This document shows, one piece after another, positions 24,354 to 33,340 of a stretch of 64,000 bases of DNA. This stretch comes from a virus. The stretch is from IMG/VR virus record IMGVR_UViG_3300050013_000165, positions 37,469-101,468 of that record, one strand, 5' to 3'. The notes beneath the pieces were generated by a model. It did no database searches and had not been told where the DNA came from. It was given only the letters and a program-made list of their open reading frames with translations. Position numbers and translations under genes: made by a program. Each line of letters opens with the position of its first letter. The first letter of the stretch is position 1.

Positions 24354-24823
24354 CTTGGAAAATTGAGCTTCGGGAACTCGCTTCCGTAATGCTTGATGGT
24401 TTCCCTATCCCTCGCAATTGCTGCTTCTTTTGGCGTGCCAAAGCCTCCGATATAGGTGTTTTTCTTATTCACTTTGAGCATTGCGATCCACATACCTCGG
24501 CGTGAGTCATAGTGGACCCCGATGAACCCTGATTTGTTGTCAGACCTGATGTTGTTGTTCAGATTGTTTTGAGTTTTGGTTGCTAGTCGAAGGTTCTTTC
24601 GGCGGTTGTCCAATCCGTTGCCGTTGACGTGATCTACATCGAACTCGCTTGGGGCTTGCAAGATCAGCCGGTGCATGAGGTGCGGCGATTTTCCGATGTT
24701 GCGTCTCGCGTAATACCGTCCTGGTTCGGATTCAAGTGTGGTCCAGTGCCATTGATTGAGGTAATCAAAATCTTCGTCATCGATCAATGCAAGTTTGCTT
24801 CTTGTTAGCTCGATTTGCGCCAT
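24350..24823 (-). CDS. HNH endonuclease with AP2-like DNA-binding domain
   Basis: 157 residues on the reverse strand inside a plus-strand block. The HNH core is MHRLILQAPSEFDVDHVNGNGLDNRRKNLRLAT. The C-terminal SGFIGVHYDSRRGMWIAMLKVNKKNTYIGGFGTPKEAAIARD is an AP2-type DNA-binding domain. This HNH_3+AP2 arrangement is typical of freestanding homing endonucleases. ATG 24823 was chosen; TTG 24829 is an alternative. Confidence 0.85.
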   Translation of the reverse strand: MAQIELTRSKLALIDDEDFDYLNQWHWTTLESEPGRYYARRNIGKSPHLMHRLILQAPSEFDVDHVNGNGLDNRRKNLRLATKTQNNLNNNIRSDNKSGFIGVHYDSRRGMWIAMLKVNKKNTYIGGFGTPKEAAIARDRETIKHYGSEFPKLNFPS

Positions 24824-24949
24824 TGACAAATCATAGTCAGTTAGTGACTTCCATTTCGCTCTCCGCTTTTGGGATCATCGTTTCGACGGATCGCAGTGTC
24901 CGTTGAAGTACATGCGAAGTGCAATTGCCTATACGGAGGTGGTGGCGGA

Positions 24950-25354
24950 ATGTTCCGTCTAATCGATAACGCCATTAGCCCCCGTAAGCACTCGTTCGAA
25001 ACCGCCGTCAAGCGCCTTCCTTCGGCTCACCGGGAGGCCCAGCACGCTGCGGTCACTCACCTTCACGGGCGTGCGATTGAAGCTCTCGACTCTGCTGGGC
25101 TCAGTCAGCACCGGAGAGCCATCGACGTATTCACAGATCGACCAGAGCCCTACGTCGGAATCGTTGGCGGCCCGAGTGGTGACGAGATTTCCGATATTGA
25201 ATTCGGGCGGCCACAACGAACCCTCGACAAAGAAGGGCGAGAACTCGACAGCGGGGCTCCAAACCCCGTTCTTCGAACCGCCCTGCATCGAGCACGACCA
25301 GAGGCTGAGACTGTCTACAACTCGGTCCTTGTTGATCGATTGGGGCTCGGATGA
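24950..25354 (+). CDS. Neck/tail-joining protein candidate (HK97 gp10-like)
   Basis: 134 residues from ATG 24950 with GGAGG upstream. The segment YVGIVGGPSGDEISDIEFG ... PNPVLRTALHRA resembles the VG-x-x-x-Y-A-x-x-x-E-x-G ... P-F-L-R-P-A pattern of HK97 gp10-like neck proteins. It overlaps the next gene by four bases. Confidence 0.5.
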   Translation: MFRLIDNAISPRKHSFETAVKRLPSAHREAQHAAVTHLHGRAIEALDSAGLSQHRRAIDVFTDRPEPYVGIVGGPSGDEISDIEFGRPQRTLDKEGRELDSGAPNPVLRTALHRARPEAETVYNSVLVDRLGLG

Positions 25355-25992
25355 CTCTGATTCCTACCCCTCAGACGGGAATGTGGCTGCGGGATGAAGA
25401 CAACGCCCTGAAGACAAAACTCTCGGGTTTTGCCGTCTCGAACTACGGCCAAGGAGGTCCTGGCGGCGTTCCGAAAGAGAACATCGCTGTGTACTTCCGC
25501 TTCCCTGATCCCGAAGAGCGCACACGCACATTTCCCCACATCGCCATCGATCTAATCGACGTCGAGTACGACCAGACACGCGCCCACCGAGCCGGTGGCT
25601 ACATCGTGCAGTATCCGTTGGAAATGGCAACTCCTCCGGTGGGAACCAACTTGGTCTCGGACGACATGCCTTGGCCCTCGACGCTCGTTTACCAACTGGC
25701 TGCATATTCACGTCAGCCGTGGCACGACCGTCAATTGTCATTGATGCTGTATCAATTTTTCCCCGAGCAGTTTGGGTTTCTCGATATGACTACGTGGGAC
25801 GGCACTGTCCGTCGCGCCGATCTGCGTGGGGTTGCTCGACGAGACATCATCGATGCAAATCGCAAGCGAACGTTTAGAAATGTTTTCACGATTGGCGTTT
25901 CATCCGAACTTTACCTGTACCAAATCCAAGACATCATGCAAGTTCTTTCGGTTTCCGCTGACGTCGAAGTCAGCATTAACTCACCACTCTAA
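25351..25992 (+). CDS. Tail completion/terminator candidate
   Basis: 213 residues, ATGA-coupled to the previous gene and immediately before the sheath. Pattern: beta-rich N-terminus, AGGYIVQYPLEMA, WPSTLVYQLAAYSRQPWHDRQ and RTFRNVFTIGVSSEL. The position between neck and sheath in myoviruses is typically held by a tail terminator or completion protein. No specific motif confirms it. Confidence 0.5.
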   Translation: MTLIPTPQTGMWLRDEDNALKTKLSGFAVSNYGQGGPGGVPKENIAVYFRFPDPEERTRTFPHIAIDLIDVEYDQTRAHRAGGYIVQYPLEMATPPVGTNLVSDDMPWPSTLVYQLAAYSRQPWHDRQLSLMLYQFFPEQFGFLDMTTWDGTVRRADLRGVARRDIIDANRKRTFRNVFTIGVSSELYLYQIQDIMQVLSVSADVEVSINSPL

Positions 25993-26015
25993 GAACGTAA
26001 AGGTAAGGAGACGAA

Positions 26016-27614
26016 ATGCCTACACCAACCACTGGGGCTCCCGGCGTCACTGTTGTCGAGAACCTGAGTCCTGCGTCGCCGCCACCCCCAGCCGCATCTC
26101 CTTCAGTTTGCGGCTTTATGGGAGAGCACTGGGCTGGCCCGGTCAACGAGGCTATCTTGTGCAATTCGTGGCAAGACTTCCAGAAGTATTTTCAGGGGTT
26201 CAACCCGAATTCTATTCCGACGCTTGCCAATCCATATCTGGCATATGCCGTGTCGAAGTTCTTCCAGAACGGCGGGACGATGTGTTACATCGTTCGTGTC
26301 ATGTCGTCGGCGTCACCGGGCGCATCTGCATCAGCGACTCTTGTTGATGGCACTGCAACTCCTCAACAGACGTTGAAGCTGACGGCTGGTTCACTTGGGG
26401 TCATTGGTAACCCAGGCACGTGGGGCAATGGGCTCTTCTTTGCCGTTACACAGACGACAACGGCTAATCGATTCAATGTTGCCATCTACAACGGGGCATT
26501 GAACCAGGCGAATCTCGTTGAGACTTGGTACGACATGTCGATGAATCCAACCGATAGTCGTTATGCACCGACCGTTATCAACTCACCCACGGCTGGGTCG
26601 CTTTGGGTTGTTGCAACCGATTTGCACGACGTCGATGTATTAGCGAACGCACCGGCAGTCAGCAACGGGCAGTTTTCCGGCGGTGCCGATCCTGCGGACC
26701 CGACGACGCAGGACAAAGTGAACGCAATCACGTTTGGCTCTTCGGCGTTCGATGTGATCCCCGACGTTCTAAACTTTGCTCTTCCCGGTGAGACCACGAA
26801 CGCTGTTGTCACAGCGGCGTTGCAGTATTCACAAGGACCTGCCGAGGGCGGGACCGGTCGGCCATTCTCGTTCTTTGTGATCGATCCCCCATCCGGCGAG
26901 ACTCCTGCTGCGGCCGTGGCCTATTTGGAAGGGCTCACGCCGATTACATCATCGGCGGCGATGTATTCCCCGTGGCTTGTGTGCACGAACCCTGCATCGC
27001 CGAACCTGCAATCGACGATTCTTTTGCCGCCGAGCGGTTGCGTGCTCGGGCAAATGGTATCAACCGATACTGCCCAAGGCCCGTGGAGGGCTCCCGCTGG
27101 CACAGGGACTGTGCTTGGGGGCGTTGTTCAAGCAGAACGCAAGCTCACCCAGGTCGATCTTGGGACCCTCAACAATGCAAACGTCAACGCTCTTCGGACG
27201 TTGCCGAACGGTCGAGTAATCATTTGGGGTGCTCGAACGATGGCACCGGGGTATTCGTCGTTGTACGTCAACGTTCGGCGAACCTTGAACTACATCGAGG
27301 CCTCAATCAACGACATGCTTCAGCCGTTTGTCTTTGCACCGAACGACGCCGTTACTTGGAGCAACGTCACGTCGTCGATCACACAGTTCCTCACCGGGTT
27401 GGCTCAAAACGGTGCATTCGCTACCACAAATCCGACGAATGCTTTTGTTGTCACATGCAATTCGTCAAACAACACTCCACAGTCAATTGCCCAAGGCATC
27501 TTGAACGTCTCAGTGCAGTTGGCTTTGCAGTACCCAATTGAATTCATTGTTCTGACCATCGCTCAAATTCAAGGCAGTGGGACGACGTCCATTTCAACTT
27601 CACTTCCGAGCTAA
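26016..27614 (+). CDS. Tail sheath protein
   Basis: 532 residues. TGAPGVTVVENLSP, CGFMGEHWAGPVNEA, SWQDFQKYFQGFNP, YLAYAVSKFFQNGGTMCYIVRV and near the C-terminus VNVRRTLNYIEASINDMLQPFVFAPND match the conserved ends of contractile sheath proteins, whose C-terminal domain holds the sheath mesh together. Strong AAGGAGACG ribosome site. It polymerises around the tube and contracts on infection. Confidence 0.9.
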   Translation: MPTPTTGAPGVTVVENLSPASPPPPAASPSVCGFMGEHWAGPVNEAILCNSWQDFQKYFQGFNPNSIPTLANPYLAYAVSKFFQNGGTMCYIVRVMSSASPGASASATLVDGTATPQQTLKLTAGSLGVIGNPGTWGNGLFFAVTQTTTANRFNVAIYNGALNQANLVETWYDMSMNPTDSRYAPTVINSPTAGSLWVVATDLHDVDVLANAPAVSNGQFSGGADPADPTTQDKVNAITFGSSAFDVIPDVLNFALPGETTNAVVTAALQYSQGPAEGGTGRPFSFFVIDPPSGETPAAAVAYLEGLTPITSSAAMYSPWLVCTNPASPNLQSTILLPPSGCVLGQMVSTDTAQGPWRAPAGTGTVLGGVVQAERKLTQVDLGTLNNANVNALRTLPNGRVIIWGARTMAPGYSSLYVNVRRTLNYIEASINDMLQPFVFAPNDAVTWSNVTSSITQFLTGLAQNGAFATTNPTNAFVVTCNSSNNTPQSIAQGILNVSVQLALQYPIEFIVLTIAQIQGSGTTSISTSLPS

Positions 27615-27647
27615 CTCGATCTCCTAGTCGGTGAAAGGACAATAGAA

Positions 27648-28289
27648 ATGGCGACAGTAAGAGCGCTCAATACTGACCCGCTGCGTAGCTTCAAGTTCAA
27701 CGTCTACATTCCGTTGGCAACAAGCGAGTTGACGCCCACGGGCGGCATGGCGCGCCTTGGGTTCATGTCGGTCTCTGGTCTCGGATTGTCTATCGAGCCG
27801 TTGACATACCGTGAGGGTGGCGACAATCTCACGACACGCAAGATGCCGGGACAGGCCGACTTCGGTCCCATCACGTTGTCTCGGGGGCTCTTCCCGACCG
27901 ACAACGACAACTGGATTTGGATGCAGATGTTGTTCTCTGCCATGTACGGTGCAGGGACTTCAAATGAGCCCATCTCTGGTGGTGGAGCTTCACAAGGCTC
28001 TCCCCCTGGAATGCAGAACTTCCGAACGTACATGTACATCAATGTGCTTGCACATCCGATGACAAATACGACTGGGAGTTTTGGCAACGCTGTGGGAGCC
28101 GACTATCCGAGTCAGAGCATTGTGCAAGTGAGTTTCAAGCTCTACTCGGCATGGATCGGGAGCCTTGCCTATTCCGACATGGATGCGGGCGGGAACGCTG
28201 TCGCAGTCGAACAGATGACCCTGAACTATGAAGGGTTTGACATCAACTGGGGCGGCACAGGTTACGTTCAAAATCCGACAAGTTGGTAA
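27648..28289 (+). CDS. Tail tube protein (T4 gp19-like)
   Basis: 213 residues immediately after the sheath. DPLRSFKFNVYIPLA, MSVSGLGLSIEPLTYREGGD, KMPGQADFGPITLSRGL and YSDMDAGGNAVAVEQMTLNYEGF are the usual tube-protein strands and closing motif. It forms the hexameric inner tube through which DNA passes. Confidence 0.9.
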   Translation: MATVRALNTDPLRSFKFNVYIPLATSELTPTGGMARLGFMSVSGLGLSIEPLTYREGGDNLTTRKMPGQADFGPITLSRGLFPTDNDNWIWMQMLFSAMYGAGTSNEPISGGGASQGSPPGMQNFRTYMYINVLAHPMTNTTGSFGNAVGADYPSQSIVQVSFKLYSAWIGSLAYSDMDAGGNAVAVEQMTLNYEGFDINWGGTGYVQNPTSW

Positions 28290-28308
28290 TTAACGAGGAG
28301 AACATTTT

Positions 28309-29148
28309 ATGACCATGACCGGTGAAATCGGTGGGCGAACAAGGGTTCCCGATCCAGGGAACGTTCCAACCAAAGGAGAGGTCGAGGCTGCTTTAGACGG
28401 TCTCGATCAGCAACCTGAGCTTGAAGAGCTTCCAGACCTAACGGTGATGTTGCCGAGCGGGTTGGTCGATGGTGAAGATTTGATTCAACACGCCATCGTT
28501 CGGGAACTCAACGGATTTGACGAAGAGAAATTGTCGCGTCTCGATATGGACAAGAACCCGGCAATCTTTACGACGAAGTTGCTTGCAATGGCGGTCGAGT
28601 CAATTGGCAGTAGGACCCCAAACGAAGAGACCATTCGTCAGCTTCTAATGGGTGACCGCGATGCTCTGGTTGTTGGTATTCGTCGTGCAACCTACGGGAA
28701 TCTTGTTCCATTCAAATTGACCTGTAGTGAGTGTGAACAGCTTTCGCAGGTTGACATTGAACTGGACAAGGACATTGAAGTCCAAATTCCTGAAGACCCA
28801 AGGAAGCGAGAGTTTGAGGTTCCTCTTCGTCGAGGTGCGATAGCGAAGATTGCACTAATCAATGGAGCTGCGCAAGAAGCTTTTTCAGAAGGTCAGAGCA
28901 AGAAGACTCAGGCTGAGATCAATTCGTTGATTTTGGCAAGAACACTGATTTCAATCGACGGGGTTCCTACGCACGGTTCCGAGGAAACGTCGAAGCGACT
29001 TTCGCTTGCAGATCGCGACACGTTGATCGACTGGATTGCTCAGAACCAACCTGGGCCGCAACTTCAAAAGGAGATCAGAGTGCATTGCGCAACGTGTGAT
29101 GCAGAGTATCCAATCTTCCTCGGGACTCTGAATCTGTTTCGCTTCTAA
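28309..29148 (+). CDS. Tail assembly chaperone / T4 baseplate-type protein with zinc site
   Basis: 279 residues between tube and tape measure. The N-terminal VMLPSGLVDGEDLIQHAIVRELNG fits the T4-baseplate/tail-chaperone family. Two Cys pairs (CSEC near residue 140 and CATC near residue 262) suggest a bound zinc. A 51-codon open frame in +1 without a start codon follows (29147-29302), so an extended product by frameshifting is likely. Confidence 0.68.
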   Translation: MTMTGEIGGRTRVPDPGNVPTKGEVEAALDGLDQQPELEELPDLTVMLPSGLVDGEDLIQHAIVRELNGFDEEKLSRLDMDKNPAIFTTKLLAMAVESIGSRTPNEETIRQLLMGDRDALVVGIRRATYGNLVPFKLTCSECEQLSQVDIELDKDIEVQIPEDPRKREFEVPLRRGAIAKIALINGAAQEAFSEGQSKKTQAEINSLILARTLISIDGVPTHGSEETSKRLSLADRDTLIDWIAQNQPGPQLQKEIRVHCATCDAEYPIFLGTLNLFRF

Positions 29149-29302
29149 AGAGAGAGACGTTGTCAATGATTTCTACGATCTTCAACTTGTATATCCGAAT
29201 TGGAGTCTCGGTGACATAAAGGCTCTGTCGCCAAGGCATCGTCGTTTCTGGTTTGAGCGTGCGGTTTGGCTTTCAGAAAGAAGAAAAAGGCGACCGAGTT
29301 AA
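29147..29302 (+). CDS. Frameshifted extension of the tail assembly chaperone
   Basis: An open frame directly behind the stop of the previous gene and one base forward, ending right against the tape-measure ATG. The 51 codons (KERDVVNDFYDLQLVYPNWS... then WFERAVWLSERRKRRPS) look like real protein, but the frame contains no ATG, GTG or TTG that could start it. At the junction the zero frame reads cgc ttc taa a, where skipping one T gives ttc aaa. I infer a +1 programmed frameshift, as in many phage tail chaperone pairs. Confidence 0.6.
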   Translation, partial: KERDVVNDFYDLQLVYPNWSLGDIKALSPRHRRFWFERAVWLSERRKRRPS

Positions 29303-32095
29303 ATGACTGACATAAGCAATATGGCGCGAGGCGGCTCGCGAACTCGACAAAACCAGATGTTTCCTGGGCAAAATCCTGTGGGACCTGCTCCGTCTGCACC
29401 AATTGCTCAATTTTCTGGCAGCATGACCCAATCGAACAGTATTAAGGCGCTTCGGACTGAATTGGGGCTCCTTGTTACCGACATGGGGAAGCTTGACAAG
29501 GCCATCCAAAGCATCAACGAGCACTTGGAACAAACAGCCAACAACTTTGGCAATCTCACTGGTAAGGGCGGGGGCAATGGGCCTGGTGGAAAAGGAAACA
29601 GTTCAGCCCCGATTAGTGCTGTTGCCTTTGGTGTAGGTGCCGAGTTTGCCGCACAGACAGCCGGGGGCATCAACTCATATCTCAGCGGCGTCAAGAGCCC
29701 AGGAGCAGCAACCAGAGTCACGGCGGCACAAGTAAGTACGTCATTTGGCGGAAACACTGGTGCCAGTGTTGTGTCGGCTGTCAATCAATATGCCAAGATC
29801 AGAAACCTGAGTTCTAGTGATTTGGTTCAAGCGCTTGGGACATTGACCGGTAATGCGCTGCTTCGCGTAAACCCCAACAGTAAGAGTCAAGGCAATCTTA
29901 AAAATGTCATGAACTCACTCACCGGGTTGAATCCTGTTCTTGGTGCCGGGGGTGCGGCAAGCTTTTTGAACACTCTTGCTTCTGGCCCTGCTTTGAACAT
30001 GTTCAATCAGAAGCTTGGTGGTTCGCAGGGTGTTCTTGTTCAACCAGGACCCGGTGGGAAGGACACCATTAATACCCCACAACAGGTGTTCTCGCGTCTA
30101 ATCAAGGCATTGACTGGTGGTCAGGTTTCGTCTCCTTCTCAAATGAAGAAGTGGGCGAGTACGCCGGGGCAAATGGCTATTATGCAACAGAACGCTTCCG
30201 CTATCGGAATTTCGCCTACTGACTTCATGTTGATTCAACAGGTCATGGCTAAGGGTGGCAACGTACAACAAGCGGTAAATCAAATGCAGAAGGTCGGTGC
30301 ACCAGCGGCAACTGCTGCACAAACAGCATCCACGCAAGCGACGGCAACGGGACTCACTGTTTACGATCAAAGTCAGGCGGCACAAAAAACCCTGTCGAGC
30401 ATTGATGCGGGGATTCAACGCCTCGTTCAGCTTATTTCTGGTAAGAGCAGTCTTTTGAGCGACATCGGTATTGGAGGAGCGGGCGCTGTCTCTAAAGGAC
30501 TCTCGGGTGTTTCGCAGGTTGGCGGGCTTATGGCTATTGGCAAACTTCTTGGCGGTGGAGGGGCGGCTGCTGGTGAAGGTGCTGCAACAGCGGGGCTCCT
30601 TTCGCGACTCCTTAAAAGCTCGGCAGGAAAAGGGCTGGGGATCGGTGTTGCGGGGAATCTTGTGGGAGCTGGAATCAAAGGCAATGCGCCAAGTACGGGG
30701 GCTCGTGGTCGTGTCGGCGCAGCCGTAAGCGATGCTGCTACTGCGGCAATGCTTGGGATGATGCTTCCTATCCCCGGTGCCGACGCTGTTGTGGCCGGAG
30801 TTGGTGGATTGCTTGGTGGAGCGTTTGGTGCAATAACCGGAATGGGCGACCCCGGTTTGTCGCCGGATATGTCGCGAAAAGTTGCAGCCATGCGCGCCGT
30901 TAATCCGAGCATCAAAGTTAATTCTGGTCGTCGTTCAAAAGCACAACAGGCTCTTCTTTATGCGCTCAAAGGTGGGCGCGGTGTTGCCAAGCCTGGTCAG
31001 TCAAGACACGAACACGGGCTTGCTGCCGACATTGGTCCTCCATCGCAAATGGGTTGGTTGATGAAAAACGCCAATCGGTTTGGGCTCTATCATCCAGCGG
31101 CCGGTTCTGAGCCTTGGCATGTTGAGTCGATGGGTGATCCCATGACGCCGACTTCGTTTTCCCAAGACCTTCTTAAAAAATTGGGGATACATCCATCAAG
31201 TGTGGACGTTTCTAATCTTGCAAAATGGCAGGCTGGTGAAGGGCAGTGGGGGGCGAGTGGCGGGTTTAACGCTGCGAACATGTACGACCCGTTGAATACG
31301 AAACTTACAACCGGTGCCGGTACTGGTGGAGCTCCTATTGGCGGTGGCGCAACAGTTGCCTACAAAAACTGGAATCAAGGCATTGCGGCTACCGCACAGA
31401 CAATGCAGCAATCAAATATGGCTCCTCTTGTTAAAGCTCTTAAAGCTAATGCGAGTCCTTCCAATTTCTATCGAGCCATTCTGGCCTCATCTTGGGGTGG
31501 TTCGGGCCGCACCTCGCTTTACGGAGGAAGTTTGCCGGGGAGTCCCGCTGTTGCTGTTCCAATGGGTCCAGGTAGTGCAATAAGTACGCCAACAGTTGGC
31601 GGGGGCGGTGGTCCTTCATCGTCGTCCTCGTCTTCGAGCGGCCCGAGCATCAATCGACTTCTTTCGCTTCTTGGTCATTCGGGTGGAACAGGTCTCAGCA
31701 ACGACTTTTTGCAACAAGTAAGCAGTAATAGTTGGTTACACAGTCTTGCGGGTGGAGGAGGCGGCACTTCGTCTAATGCGCTTCTCGCCAAAGTTCGATC
31801 TTTGTCGAGTAATTCAGGCACGCAAGCAGAACTTCTTGCTGGCGCTCTTTTGGGGTCTGGTGAGTCCATCAATCCCTCGGCCCTTCGTTCCATGATGGGG
31901 GACCCCGCACCTGTTATCACGGCAATGCCTATGTCGGGGAGTGCGGGCAGTTGGTTCCACGGTGCGCGAGTCACGGTCAATCTTCAAATGGCTCCTGGGT
32001 CAGGCACAAGCATGGACGACGCTCGTCAATTCACAAAGAACGTGAAGACGGCGCTCGAAGAGATGGCCCAAGAAAAAATGATGGCGGGCAAGTAA
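29303..32095 (+). CDS. Tape measure protein with M15 peptidase domain
   Basis: 930 residues. A polar N-terminus with a coiled-coil segment, long Ala/Gly-rich helical and hydrophobic stretches, and Gly/Ser-rich linkers are typical of tape measures. Residues about 530-610 hold a D-Ala-D-Ala carboxypeptidase/VanY (M15) domain: SGRRSKAQQALLYAL, SRHEHGLAADIG (H and D zinc ligands) and EPWHVES (catalytic E, zinc H). The peptidase probably opens peptidoglycan as the tail tube penetrates. TAATG overlap with the next gene. Confidence 0.85.
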   Translation: MTDISNMARGGSRTRQNQMFPGQNPVGPAPSAPIAQFSGSMTQSNSIKALRTELGLLVTDMGKLDKAIQSINEHLEQTANNFGNLTGKGGGNGPGGKGNSSAPISAVAFGVGAEFAAQTAGGINSYLSGVKSPGAATRVTAAQVSTSFGGNTGASVVSAVNQYAKIRNLSSSDLVQALGTLTGNALLRVNPNSKSQGNLKNVMNSLTGLNPVLGAGGAASFLNTLASGPALNMFNQKLGGSQGVLVQPGPGGKDTINTPQQVFSRLIKALTGGQVSSPSQMKKWASTPGQMAIMQQNASAIGISPTDFMLIQQVMAKGGNVQQAVNQMQKVGAPAATAAQTASTQATATGLTVYDQSQAAQKTLSSIDAGIQRLVQLISGKSSLLSDIGIGGAGAVSKGLSGVSQVGGLMAIGKLLGGGGAAAGEGAATAGLLSRLLKSSAGKGLGIGVAGNLVGAGIKGNAPSTGARGRVGAAVSDAATAAMLGMMLPIPGADAVVAGVGGLLGGAFGAITGMGDPGLSPDMSRKVAAMRAVNPSIKVNSGRRSKAQQALLYALKGGRGVAKPGQSRHEHGLAADIGPPSQMGWLMKNANRFGLYHPAAGSEPWHVESMGDPMTPTSFSQDLLKKLGIHPSSVDVSNLAKWQAGEGQWGASGGFNAANMYDPLNTKLTTGAGTGGAPIGGGATVAYKNWNQGIAATAQTMQQSNMAPLVKALKANASPSNFYRAILASSWGGSGRTSLYGGSLPGSPAVAVPMGPGSAISTPTVGGGGGPSSSSSSSSGPSINRLLSLLGHSGGTGLSNDFLQQVSSNSWLHSLAGGGGGTSSNALLAKVRSLSSNSGTQAELLAGALLGSGESINPSALRSMMGDPAPVITAMPMSGSAGSWFHGARVTVNLQMAPGSGTSMDDARQFTKNVKTALEEMAQEKMMAGK

Positions 32096-33036
32096 TGGCG
32101 ATCTCGAAGCCAATCAAAAACGGGCTGACATCAACAACGCCAAATCTCGTTCCGGTTGGGCGAGATATCGTCAGCACGAGCAAGATCAACACTCAAACGC
32201 TCGACAGCTTGATGACGGCTGGCTATGGCGATACAGGTGACCTTTCAAAGAACCCAAGCCACACTTCGAACCCTCCGGCATACCCCGGCACCTATGGAGG
32301 AAACCCGAGCGCACAACCACAACGTCTCGGAGTAATCCGCAACGTTCCCGGTGTTCTTGGCAAGCAACAGATTGCTTTGTACTTCATCTTCAACCCGAAC
32401 GAAATTGTTGTGCAGTTCGAGACGAGCCAAAGTCAAATTCCGTACAACTACATCTACGGAGTTGGACCAAACAATCCAGGGAGCCTCGGGAGCTACAGCG
32501 GCTCAAAGGCAATCCCGAACATCACGTCTGCCCAATCGGTTTCGTGGTCTCTGATATTTGATCGAACTTACGACATGTTGTACACGCCAAATGCAAATAC
32601 GAACGCTGACGTAAACCGAGGGGTGCTTCGAGACACCGCAGCGCTTTACAACCTCATGGGTACATTTGAAGGCAACAGTGGAACGCCGTACTCCACACCT
32701 TGTCGCGTTATCTTTGGGCGCAACGGCGGCCCGAGTAACAACCTCTTCGGATTCACGGGGTTCATCAGTGGGGTCGAGATTACCTACGGCATCTTTCGCA
32801 ACACGATGATTCCGTCTCGTGCCGAAGTCGATATAACCATGACCGCTGTCTACATCGCCGCCTCGACCCCTCCGGGTCCGGCTGATCCGAAGAGCACCAA
32901 GACCACGACAAAGGCCAAAGTCACTGGTGGACAAAACGGGAGCACCGGGGCGGCTGTTCAAGGGGGAGGTCCTGTGGGCGCTAATGGCCCTACCGGTCCA
33001 TATGCTCCTGTCGGCGCTTCTCCTGGCGGTATTTGA
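32095..33036 (+). CDS. Baseplate hub/tube-initiator protein (CIS tube-type)
   Basis: 313 residues. ALYFIFNPNEIVVQFETSQSQI matches the N-terminal F-x-F-N-P-x-E signature of contractile injection system tube/Afp7-like proteins that link the LysM protein to the tube. WSLIFDRTYDMLY follows the same family. The C-terminal 50 residues are a disordered Gly/Pro/Thr tail. It is next to the LysM-like gene, as in other contractile systems. Confidence 0.7.
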   Translation: MAISKPIKNGLTSTTPNLVPVGRDIVSTSKINTQTLDSLMTAGYGDTGDLSKNPSHTSNPPAYPGTYGGNPSAQPQRLGVIRNVPGVLGKQQIALYFIFNPNEIVVQFETSQSQIPYNYIYGVGPNNPGSLGSYSGSKAIPNITSAQSVSWSLIFDRTYDMLYTPNANTNADVNRGVLRDTAALYNLMGTFEGNSGTPYSTPCRVIFGRNGGPSNNLFGFTGFISGVEITYGIFRNTMIPSRAEVDITMTAVYIAASTPPGPADPKSTKTTTKAKVTGGQNGSTGAAVQGGGPVGANGPTGPYAPVGASPGGI

Positions 33037-33037
33037 A

Positions 33038-33340
33038 ATGATCACGCAGGACTCTCGTTACCAACAAGGCACCATTACGCGGATGCCCGACATGGACGGC
33101 ACATATCAGCTTGCTGTTCTTCGGACTGTTCCAGCGACATCGAGCGGCTTTGCTCTTTATGTGTGGCAGGCCGGGGATCGACCCGACATTGTTGCAGCCA
33201 ACGAACTTGGCGACCCAACTCTCTGGTGGCAAATCTTTGATCTCAATCCAGAGATCATTGATCCATTGAACGTGTTGGCCGGGACTGTTCTCCGGCTTCC
33301 AAATACAGTCGTACCCGCAACGGGAGCAATCCTCCAATGA
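33038..33340 (+). CDS. LysM-like baseplate protein (gp53/Afp8 type)
   Basis: 100 residues. The C-terminal half, DRPDIVAANELGDPTLWWQIFDLNPEIIDPLNVLAGTVLRLP, is a LysM-like module (I-A-x-x-x-x-G-x-x-x-x-W-x-I-x-x-x-N ... P-x-x-L-x-x-G-x-x-L-x-x-P), as found in T4 gp53-like and phage X/LysM tail proteins. It clamps the central hub. ATGA overlap with the next gene. Confidence 0.78.
   Translation: MITQDSRYQQGTITRMPDMDGTYQLAVLRTVPATSSGFALYVWQAGDRPDIVAANELGDPTLWWQIFDLNPEIIDPLNVLAGTVLRLPNTVVPATGAILQ

Noticed and set aside
24820-24843. Leftover end of the connector gene behind the minus-strand HNH (IIVS-stop against VVAS-stop)
   Set aside because: Only one identical residue plus hydrophobic similarity; too weak to count as a seventh case.
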